From assembly GCA_023425455.1 (NCBI GenBank), contig JAFACP010000175.1, positions 1 through 5,922 on the forward strand: a stretch of 5,922 nt of DNA, in the 5' to 3' direction. This document shows positions 1 to 5,373 of the stretch, piece after piece. The stretch comes from Pseudomonadota bacterium (lineage in GTDB: Bacteria; Pseudomonadota; Gammaproteobacteria; Enterobacterales; Enterobacteriaceae). Within the stretch, counting starts at the first letter, position 1; each line of letters opens with the position of its first letter. The notes under the pieces are model-generated. The model saw nothing but the letters and a program-made list of their open reading frames with translations, did no database searches and was not told the origin of the DNA. The translations under genes and the position numbers were made by a program.

Positions 1-16
1 TGTAGAATGTCCGGCA

Positions 17-52
17 TATAACTATTCATGAAATCTATTGTTTTTCAGGAGA
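17..52 (+). promoter_or_regulatory. Probable pldA -10 element and ribosome binding site
   Basis: TATAAC at 17-22 matches five of six bases of the sigma-70 -10 consensus. Its -35 partner would lie left of the window edge, so the promoter cannot be completed. AGGAGA at 47-52 is a strong Shine-Dalgarno site nine bases before the ATG at 62, and it decides that start over an in-frame TTG at 38, which has no such site. The Shine-Dalgarno call is firm. The -10 call is tentative. Confidence 0.45.
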
Positions 53-61
53 ACACCACCG

Positions 62-931
62 ATGCGGACGTATCTGGGTTGGTTACTGGCGGCGGCTTCG
101 CTGCCGCTCACAGCATATGCGCAGGAAGCAACGGTTAACGAGGTGCATGACACGCCGGCGGTTCGCGGCAGCATTATCGCTAACCTGCTTCAGGAACATG
201 ACAATCCGTTCACGCTGTACCCGTATGACACCAACTATCTGCTGTACACCTGGACCAGCGATCTCAACAAAGAGGCCATTCGCTCTTATGACTGGGCGGA
301 GCATGCGCGCAAAGACGAGGTGAAGTATCAGCTCAGCCTGGCCTTCCCGTTCTGGCGTGGGATCCTCGGGCCGAACTCGGTGCTGGGCGCATCGTATACG
401 CAGAAGTCCTGGTGGCAGCTTTCCAACAGCGGGGAATCTTCGCCGTTTCGTGAAACCAACTATGAGCCGCAGCTGTTTCTCGGCTTTGCCACCGATTATG
501 AGTTTGCCGGCTGGACGCTGCGTGACGTCGAGATGGGCTTTAACCACGACTCCAATGGCCGCGCTGACCCGACCTCCCGCAGCTGGAACCGTCTCTACAC
601 GCGTCTGATGGCGCAAAACGGCAACTGGATGGTGGAAGTGAAGCCGTGGTACGTGATTGGCGACACCGACGATAACCCGGATATCACCAAATATATGGGC
701 TACTATCAGCTCAGGATCGGCTATCAGCTGGGCGATGCGGTGCTGAGCGCCAAAGGCCAGTACAACTGGAATACCGGCTACGGCGGCGCGGAAGTGGGGG
801 TAAGCTATCCGGTCAGTAAACATGTCCGCCTCTATACTCAGGTTTACAGCGGTTATGGCGAGTCGCTGATCGATTACAACTTCAACCAGACCCGCGTTGG
901 CGTCGGCGTGATGCTGAATGATATTTTCTAG
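62..931 (+). CDS. pldA: Outer-membrane phospholipase A (OMPLA), detergent-resistant phospholipase
   Basis: Encodes a 289-residue precursor, the same length as E. coli PldA. Residues 1-20 form a Sec signal peptide ending in AYA, giving a mature protein starting QEATV. In mature numbering the catalytic residues of the OMPLA family are all present: His142 and Ser144 in NHDSNGR, and Asn156 in SRSWNR. The calcium-site residues Ser106, Arg147 and Ser152 are present too. The protein ends in phenylalanine, as expected for a 12-stranded beta-barrel inserted by the BAM complex. The enzyme is known to hydrolyse acyl chains of phospholipids misplaced in the outer leaflet, as a calcium-dependent dimer, when the outer membrane is perturbed. 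It stands alone transcriptionally, with a strong terminator 43 bases after its stop. The ATG at 62 is chosen for its Shine-Dalgarno site and the length match. No damage is visible. Confidence 0.97.
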   Translation: MRTYLGWLLAAASLPLTAYAQEATVNEVHDTPAVRGSIIANLLQEHDNPFTLYPYDTNYLLYTWTSDLNKEAIRSYDWAEHARKDEVKYQLSLAFPFWRGILGPNSVLGASYTQKSWWQLSNSGESSPFRETNYEPQLFLGFATDYEFAGWTLRDVEMGFNHDSNGRADPTSRSWNRLYTRLMAQNGNWMVEVKPWYVIGDTDDNPDITKYMGYYQLRIGYQLGDAVLSAKGQYNWNTGYGGAEVGVSYPVSKHVRLYTQVYSGYGESLIDYNFNQTRVGVGVMLNDIF

Positions 932-973
932 GTCACTCGAATGTTTTTGCGTTAAACGTTGAAGTTTCTCTCT

Positions 974-1003
974 CAGGCGCTGAAAATAGCGCCTGTTTTG
1001 TTT
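974..1003 (+). terminator. Rho-independent terminator after pldA
   Basis: CAGGCGCT (974-981) and AGCGCCTG (988-995) form a perfect 8-bp GC-rich stem around a six-base loop GAAAAT, followed directly by TTTTGTTT (996-1003). This is a textbook intrinsic terminator on the + strand. It lies between the pldA stop and the recQ GTG, so recQ must depend on read-through or on a promoter of its own within or close to this stretch. Confidence 0.9.
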
Positions 1004-1012
1004 CTGGCATAT

Positions 1013-1016
1013 GGGG
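1013..1016 (+). promoter_or_regulatory. recQ ribosome binding site
   Basis: The run GGGG lies five bases before the GTG at 1022. It is the only purine-rich tract in the 60 bases upstream that is well placed for a recQ start, and it supports GTG at 1022 over the TTG at 959. Spacing is at the short end of the usual range and the start codon is GTG, so translation is probably modest. Confidence 0.6.
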
Positions 1017-1021
1017 TTAAC

Positions 1022-2851
1022 GTGGCGCAGGCGGAAGTATTAAATCAGGAGTCGCTGGCTAAACAGGTTTTGCACGAAACCTTTGGCTACCAGCAGTTCC
1101 GTCCTGGCCAGGAAACCATCATTAACACCGTGCTGGAAGGCCGTGATTGCCTGGTCGTCATGCCGACAGGCGGCGGGAAGTCGCTCTGTTATCAGGTGCC
1201 CGCGCTGGTACTGAATGGCCTGACGGTCGTCGTTTCTCCCCTGATTTCCCTGATGAAAGACCAGGTCGACCAGCTGCTCGCCAACGGCGTGGCGGCGGCC
1301 TGTCTCAACTCCACGCAGAGCCGCGAACAGCAGCTTGAGGTGATGGCGGGCTGCCGCAGCGGGCAGATCCGTCTGCTGTATATTGCGCCTGAGCGTCTGA
1401 TGCTGGATAACTTCCTCGAGCATTTAGCGCACTGGAATCCGGTGTTGCTGGCGGTCGATGAGGCGCACTGTATCTCTCAGTGGGGGCACGATTTCCGCCC
1501 GGAATATGCCGCGCTCGGCCAGCTGCGCCAGCGTTTCCCCGAGCTGCCGTTTATGGCGCTGACCGCCACGGCGGATGACACCACCCGTCTGGATATCGTT
1601 CGCCTGCTCGGGCTGAACGACCCGTTTATTCAGGTCAGCAGCTTTGACCGTCCGAACATCCGCTACATGCTGATGGAAAAATTTAAGCCACTGGACCAGC
1701 TCTTACGCTACGTCCAGGAGCAGCGCGGCAAGTCGGGCATCATCTACTGCAACAGCCGGGCGAAGGTGGAAGATACCGCCGCACGTCTGCAAAACCGTGG
1801 TTTTAGCGCAGCCGCCTATCACGCGGGGTTAGAAAACCACCTCCGCGCCGACGTGCAGGAGAAATTCCAGCGCGACGACCTGCAGATCGTGGTGGCGACG
1901 GTCGCCTTCGGAATGGGGATCAACAAGCCGAATGTGCGCTTTGTGGTGCATTTCGACATTCCGCGTAATATCGAATCCTACTATCAGGAGACGGGGCGCG
2001 CCGGGCGTGACGGGCTACCTGCGGAGGCGATGCTGTTTTACGATCCGGCGGATATGGCGTGGCTGCGTCGCTGTCTGGAAGAGAAGCCTCAGGGTCAGCT
2101 GCAGGATATCGAACGCCACAAGCTTAATGCGATGGGGGCCTTTGCCGAAGCGCAAACCTGCCGTCGCCTGGTGCTGCTCAACTATTTTGGCGAGGGTCGC
2201 CAGGCGTCATGCGGCAACTGCGATATCTGCCTTGATCCGCCGAAACAGTACGATGGCCTGATGGATGCCCGCAAAGCGCTATCAACGATTTACCGCGTGG
2301 ACCAGCGCTTTGGCATGGGCTATGTCGTCGAAGTGCTGCGCGGCGCGAATAACCAGCGTATCCGCGAAATGGGGCACGACAAACTGCCCGTCTACGGCAT
2401 GGGCAAAGACCAGAGCCATGAGCACTGGGTGAGCATCATCCGCCAGCTGATCCACCTTGGTTTCGCCACGCAAAATATTGCCCGGCACTCTGCGCTGCAA
2501 CTGACTGAAGCTGCGCGCCCTGTGCTGCGTGGTGACGTCGAACTGCAGCTCGCCGTGCCGCGAGTCATCGCCCTGAAACCGCGGGTGATGCAGAAATCCT
2601 ATGGTGGCAACTACGATCGCAAGCTGTTTGCCAAACTGCGCAAACTGCGTAAAGCCATTGCCGACGAAGAGAATATTCCACCGTACGTGGTGTTTAACGA
2701 TGCCACCCTTATCGAAATGGCCGAACAGATGCCGCTCAGCGCGGGAGAGATGCTCAGCGTCAACGGCGTGGGTACGCGCAAGCTGGAGCGCTTCGGGAAA
2801 GCGTTTATGGCGCTTATCCGTTCGCATGTTGATGGTGAGGATGAGGAGTAG
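1022..2851 (+). CDS. recQ: ATP-dependent 3'-5' DNA helicase RecQ
   Basis: A 609-residue superfamily 2 helicase, full length for E. coli RecQ, beginning MAQAEVLN from a GTG codon. Domains in order: motif 0 FGYQQFRPGQ with Gln30; Walker A TGGGKS with Lys53; DEAH at 146-149; the aromatic-rich loop with Trp154, His156 and Phe158; motif VI QETGRAGRD at 322-330 with Arg326 and Arg329; the zinc site Cys380, Cys397, Cys400, Cys403; a winged-helix region at roughly 410-520; and a C-terminal HRDC domain at about 530-605, with Tyr555. Ser245 and Asp312, reported as a guanine pocket important for G-quadruplex unwinding, are kept. RecQ acts in RecF-pathway recombination, fork restart and suppression of illegitimate recombination, and works with SSB and topoisomerase III. 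The same frame stays open upstream to a TTG at 959, but that stretch encodes the pldA terminator and is not part of the protein. Confidence 0.98.
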   Translation: MAQAEVLNQESLAKQVLHETFGYQQFRPGQETIINTVLEGRDCLVVMPTGGGKSLCYQVPALVLNGLTVVVSPLISLMKDQVDQLLANGVAAACLNSTQSREQQLEVMAGCRSGQIRLLYIAPERLMLDNFLEHLAHWNPVLLAVDEAHCISQWGHDFRPEYAALGQLRQRFPELPFMALTATADDTTRLDIVRLLGLNDPFIQVSSFDRPNIRYMLMEKFKPLDQLLRYVQEQRGKSGIIYCNSRAKVEDTAARLQNRGFSAAAYHAGLENHLRADVQEKFQRDDLQIVVATVAFGMGINKPNVRFVVHFDIPRNIESYYQETGRAGRDGLPAEAMLFYDPADMAWLRRCLEEKPQGQLQDIERHKLNAMGAFAEAQTCRRLVLLNYFGEGRQASCGNCDICLDPPKQYDGLMDARKALSTIYRVDQRFGMGYVVEVLRGANNQRIREMGHDKLPVYGMGKDQSHEHWVSIIRQLIHLGFATQNIARHSALQLTEAARPVLRGDVELQLAVPRVIALKPRVMQKSYGGNYDRKLFAKLRKLRKAIADEENIPPYVVFNDATLIEMAEQMPLSAGEMLSVNGVGTRKLERFGKAFMALIRSHVDGEDEE

Positions 2852-2912
2852 TCAGCCGGGCCAAAAAGTGCCAGGATGATGACTCACTGAACTCTTTCCC
2901 CGCGAGTGACTT

Positions 2913-3533
2913 ATGTTAATGCTCTTTCTCACCGTGGCTCTGGTGCATATCGTTGCGTTGATGAGCCCTGGCCCTGACTTTTTCTTCGTATCGCAAACGG
3001 CGGTCAGCCGCTCCCGCAAAGAGGCGATGATGGGTGTGCTCGGTATTACCATGGGGGTTATGGTCTGGGCGGCGGTGGCGCTGCTTGGTCTGAACCTGAT
3101 CCTGGCGAAAATGGCCTGGCTGCATAACATCATTATGGTCGGCGGTGGCCTCTACCTGTGCTGGATGGGCTACCAGATGCTGCGCGGCGCGCTGAAGAAA
3201 GAAGAAAAAGCCGCGCAAGCGCCGAACGTCGAGCTGGCCACCGGTGGCCGCAGCTTTGTTAAGGGGCTGCTCACTAACCTGGCGAACCCGAAAGCGATTA
3301 TCTATTTCGGCTCGGTGTTCTCGCTGTTTGTGGGCGATAACGTGGGCGCGGCGGCTCGCTGGGGCATTTTCCTGCTGATCGTAGTGGAAACCTTTGCGTG
3401 GTTTACCGTGGTGGCAAGCCTGTTTGCGTTACCGGCGATGCGCCGCGGTTACCAGCGTATCGCGAAGTGGATTGACGGCTTCGCCGGTGCGTTGTTCACC
3501 GGCTTCGGCATTCATCTCATTATTTCCCGCTAA
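2913..3533 (+). CDS. rhtC: L-threonine exporter RhtC (LysE/RhtB family)
   Basis: A 206-residue inner-membrane protein with the same length and near-identical sequence to E. coli RhtC as I recall it. Family hallmarks are SPGPDF at 18-23 and NLANPKA at 122-128. About six hydrophobic segments are visible, at roughly 3-26, 39-64, 68-90, 117-140, 149-173 and 186-204, with a charged linker (KKEEK and following) at about 94-115. The family uses the proton motive force to export amino acids; RhtC is best known for threonine efflux. It begins 61 bases after recQ with no terminator between them, so co-transcription with recQ is possible. I see no convincing promoter in that gap. The Shine-Dalgarno is weak (GAG at 2904-2906). 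An ATG two codons later (2919) cannot be excluded. The stop overlaps the rhtB stop. Confidence 0.95.
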   Translation: MLMLFLTVALVHIVALMSPGPDFFFVSQTAVSRSRKEAMMGVLGITMGVMVWAAVALLGLNLILAKMAWLHNIIMVGGGLYLCWMGYQMLRGALKKEEKAAQAPNVELATGGRSFVKGLLTNLANPKAIIYFGSVFSLFVGDNVGAAARWGIFLLIVVETFAWFTVVASLFALPAMRRGYQRIAKWIDGFAGALFTGFGIHLIISR

Positions 3534-4150
3534 GCATGACGCGCTGACGCCAGCAGCGCGCCAACCAGCATAAACAGCGAACCAAATACTTTGTTCAGGG
3601 CCTTCATCTGTTTAGGCCCTTTGATCCACGCCGCAATCCGCTGCGCCAGCGTCGCATAACCAATCATCACGATAATATCGACAATAATCGTGGTAGCGCC
3701 GAGCACCACGTACTGCATCACCTGCGGCTGATGCGGCACGATAAACTGCGGGAACAGCGCGGCCAGAAACACTATGCTTTTCGGGTTGGTCAGATTGACG
3801 AAGACGGCGCGTTTAAACAGGCGACCGCGCGTTTGCGCCTGAGCGAGGGTGTTGAGATTGATCGAGCCCGCTGCGCGCCACTGCTGAATGCCAAGCCAAA
3901 TCAGATACGCCGCGCCGGCCCATTTCAGCACCTCAAAGGCCAGTACCGAGCGCGAAAACAGCGTGCCCAGCCCGATACCGACCAGCACGATATGGATCCC
4001 CAGACCGGTCTGTAAACCGATAATAGAGGCTGCCGCCCCGCGATAGCCGTGGTTAATCGATGTGGTCATGGTATTGATCGCGCCAGAGCCCGGTGACAGG
4101 CTGAGGATGATGGATGTAAGCAGGTAGGCGAACCACCACTCGAAGGTCAT
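3530..4150 (-). CDS. rhtB: Homoserine/homoserine lactone exporter RhtB (LysE/RhtB family)
   Basis: A 206-residue multi-spanning inner-membrane protein and a paralogue of the convergent neighbour. The family signatures are SPGSGA at 19-24 and NLTNPKS at 119-125. Hydrophobic segments lie near 5-25, 40-64, 70-88, 113-138, 145-170 and 186-203. The N-terminus [13 protein letters not shown] and C-terminus LLASARHA match E. coli RhtB, which exports homoserine, its lactone and to some extent threonine. The start is set by CTCCC at 4157-4161, which reads GGGAG on the coding strand six bases before the ATG. The gene is divergent from pldB across 110 bases and convergent with rhtC, the last four bases being shared. 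Substrate assignment rests on overall similarity, since motifs alone do not separate RhtB from other family members. Confidence 0.95.
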   Translation of the reverse strand: MTFEWWFAYLLTSIILSLSPGSGAINTMTTSINHGYRGAAASIIGLQTGLGIHIVLVGIGLGTLFSRSVLAFEVLKWAGAAYLIWLGIQQWRAAGSINLNTLAQAQTRGRLFKRAVFVNLTNPKSIVFLAALFPQFIVPHQPQVMQYVVLGATTIIVDIIVMIGYATLAQRIAAWIKGPKQMKALNKVFGSLFMLVGALLASARHA

Positions 4151-4260
4151 TTGAAACTCCCGAATCGTCTGTTTTTATGCCACAATACGCTATTGTCGCG
4201 GCATTTTGCGACCGGTTACGAAAAAACGATATTCCCTGGGTTACGGGGGGGTGGAACCCG
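4151..4260. promoter_or_regulatory. Divergent rhtB/pldB regulatory region with palindrome
   Basis: This 110-base spacer must serve rhtB to the left and pldB to the right. A perfect inverted repeat, ACAATA (4182-4187) CGC TATTGT (4191-4196), sits in it, with a further GC/GC pair outside one mismatched base on each side (4179-4180 and 4198-4199). It reads as a -10-like TATTGT on both strands or as a repressor half-site pair. A possible pldB promoter is TTGCGA (4206-4211), 16 bases, GATATT (4228-4233), each hexamer matching consensus at four of six positions. No good -35 is visible for rhtB. The region is real as a divergent spacer; the individual elements are tentative. Confidence 0.4.
4238..4259 (+). 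promoter_or_regulatory. pldB ribosome binding site held in the loop of a small hairpin
   Basis: GGGTT (4238-4242) can pair with AACCC (4255-4259), leaving a 12-base loop that contains seven consecutive G bases (4245-4251) followed by TGG. The G-rich loop ends six bases before the ATG at 4261 and is the only plausible Shine-Dalgarno tract for pldB. It supports 4261 over the in-frame ATG at 4177, which has no Shine-Dalgarno. Confidence 0.5.
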
Positions 4261-5253
4261 ATGTTTCAGCAGAAAAAGGACTGGGAAACACGAGAAAGCG
4301 CATTTGCTGCTTTTTCTATGGGACCGCTGACCGATTTCTGGCGTCAGCGTGAGGAAGATGAGTTCACGGGCGTCGATAATGTCCCGGTACGCTTCGTCCG
4401 TTTTCGCGATACCTCTAACGACCGGGTGATCGTGGTTTGTCCCGGGCGGATCGAAAGCTACATCAAATATGCGGAAGTGGCGTATGACCTCTTCCGGATG
4501 GGTTTCGACGTGCTGATTATCGATCACCGTGGACAGGGGCTTTCCGGACGTATGCTCTCTGACACCCACCGTGGTCATGTGGATAATTTCAGCGACTATG
4601 TCGACGATCTCGCGGCTTTCTGGCAACAGGAAGTGCAGCCGGGTCCGTGGCGCAAGCGCTATATACTGGCGCACTCGATGGGCGGCGCAATCTCGACGCT
4701 GTTTTTGCAGCGCCATATGCATCAATGTGATGCGCTGGCCCTTACCGCGCCGATGTTTGGCATCGTGATACGTTTTCCTGACTGGATGGTACGTCATATT
4801 CTCGACTGGGCTGAGGGCCATCAGCGCATTCGTGAAGGGTACGCCATTGGAACAGGGCGCTGGCGCGCGCTGCCGTTTGCCCTCAACGTGCTCACCCACA
4901 GCCGGCAGCGTTATCGGCGTAACCTGCGTTTTTATGCCGATGAGCCGCGTTTGCGCGTCGGCGGCCCCACCTGGCACTGGGTGCGGGAGGGGATTCATGC
5001 CGGTGAACAGGTGCTGGCGGGGGTTGGCGACGATCGTACGCCGACGCTCCTGATTCAGGCGGAAGAAGAGCGTGTGGTGGATAACCGCATGCATGACCGC
5101 TTTTGTGAACTGCGTGCCGCCGCCGGTTACCCGTGTGAAGGGGGTAAACCGCTGGTCATAAACGGCGCGTACCATGAGATCCTTTTCGAAAAGGACGCCA
5201 TGCGCTCAGTCGCGCTTAACGCCATTGTTGATTTTTTCAACAGGCATAACTGA
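4261..5253 (+). CDS. pldB: Lysophospholipase L2 (alpha/beta hydrolase)
   Basis: A 330-residue serine hydrolase beginning MFQQKKDWETRE, as E. coli PldB does almost exactly. The nucleophile elbow AHSMGG carries Ser139; the likely acid is Asp274 in RVVDN and the likely base is His305 in GAYHEILFE, in the order and spacing expected of the alpha/beta-hydrolase fold. DHRGQG at 88-93 is a further fold signature. The enzyme hydrolyses lysophospholipids and is reported to transfer acyl groups to phosphatidylglycerol; it lacks a signal peptide and is known as a peripheral inner-membrane protein. E. coli PldB is 340 residues as I recall, so this one ends about ten residues early, right after FFNRHN, well past the catalytic histidine. 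It is the first gene of a pldB-yigL unit, and its 3' end carries a probable SgrS pairing site. The start follows from the G-rich tract at 4245-4254. Confidence 0.96.
   Translation: MFQQKKDWETRESAFAAFSMGPLTDFWRQREEDEFTGVDNVPVRFVRFRDTSNDRVIVVCPGRIESYIKYAEVAYDLFRMGFDVLIIDHRGQGLSGRMLSDTHRGHVDNFSDYVDDLAAFWQQEVQPGPWRKRYILAHSMGGAISTLFLQRHMHQCDALALTAPMFGIVIRFPDWMVRHILDWAEGHQRIREGYAIGTGRWRALPFALNVLTHSRQRYRRNLRFYADEPRLRVGGPTWHWVREGIHAGEQVLAGVGDDRTPTLLIQAEEERVVDNRMHDRFCELRAAAGYPCEGGKPLVINGAYHEILFEKDAMRSVALNAIVDFFNRHN
5202..5215 (+). promoter_or_regulatory. Probable SgrS small-RNA pairing site within pldB
   Basis: GCGCTCAGTCGCGC, inside codons 314-319 of pldB, can pair with the SgrS segment GUGUGACUGAGUAU as I recall it. 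Thirteen of fourteen positions pair: nine Watson-Crick and four G-U, with a core of seven continuous Watson-Crick pairs at CTCAGTC and one mismatch at 5203. In Salmonella and E. coli, SgrS is known to bind in the 3' part of pldB and protect an RNase E-processed yigL transcript. The SgrS sequence here is from memory, and the sgrS gene is not in this window. Confidence 0.7.
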
Positions 5254-5373
5254 TTATTCTTTAGATCCTGAATAGTTCGCGTTGCGTAAAGACGGTAATG
5301 CCCCAGGCCGGGGTCAGCCCGCGCACAGGCAGCGCGAAGTATGACGGTTATATCACCAGAGGTTTAGATCCCT
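5254..5373 (+). other. pldB-yigL intergenic leader with GC-rich hairpins and a 9-base direct repeat
   Basis: These 120 bases contain no convincing gene or promoter. TTTAGATCC occurs twice, at 5260-5268 and 5363-5371. Two small hairpins are possible: CCCC (5301-5304) with GGGG (5310-5313), and CGCGC (5320-5324) with GCGCG (5332-5336). Neither is followed by a T-run, so neither is a terminator, and yigL is likely read through from pldB. AGAGG at 5358-5362 is the yigL Shine-Dalgarno, 11 bases before its ATG, a rather long spacing. Confidence 0.6.

Noticed and set aside
38..61. A longer PldA start at TTG 38.
   Set aside because: It would place the AGGAGA Shine-Dalgarno inside the coding region and put eight extra residues, including two arginines, before an already complete signal peptide.
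83..823. Long antisense frames opposite pldA, pldB (4216-5175) and recQ (2282-2827).
   Set aside because: They have no recognisable domains, and the sense strands encode well-conserved proteins. They are by-products of the GC-rich codon usage.
993..1010. LexA box before recQ, as recQ has been described as SOS-responsive.
   Set aside because: CTG at 993-995 is followed ten bases later by GGC, not CAG, so the required symmetry is missing.
959..1024. RecQ with a secretion signal: the open frame from TTG 959 adds 21 residues with a hydrophobic stretch (IAPVLFLAYG) followed by AQA, which looks like a signal peptide.
   Set aside because: The stretch is the pldA terminator read as protein. It has no Shine-Dalgarno, and the GTG at 1022 has one and gives the exact 609-residue E. 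coli RecQ. A cytoplasmic helicase would not be exported.
2852..2912. A recQ terminator or rhtC promoter in the 61-base gap.
   Set aside because: The only inverted repeat is a 5-bp TCACT/AGTGA pair with a 16-base loop and no T-run, and no -10/-35 pair of acceptable quality is visible.
3540..3560. CGCGCTG/CAGCGCG hairpin as a shared bidirectional terminator for rhtC and rhtB.
   Set aside because: Neither strand has a T-run after the stem, and the stem lies inside rhtB coding sequence, so it does not qualify as an intrinsic terminator.
4177..4260. A 28-residue N-terminal extension of PldB from the ATG at 4177.
   Set aside because: No Shine-Dalgarno precedes it, it runs through the promoter-like palindrome, and E. 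coli PldB starts at the residue encoded at 4261, which has a G-rich binding site.
5348..5354. TATATC as a yigL-specific -10 element.
   Set aside because: Only four of six consensus matches, and the bases at the -35 distance (CAGGCA) do not fit.
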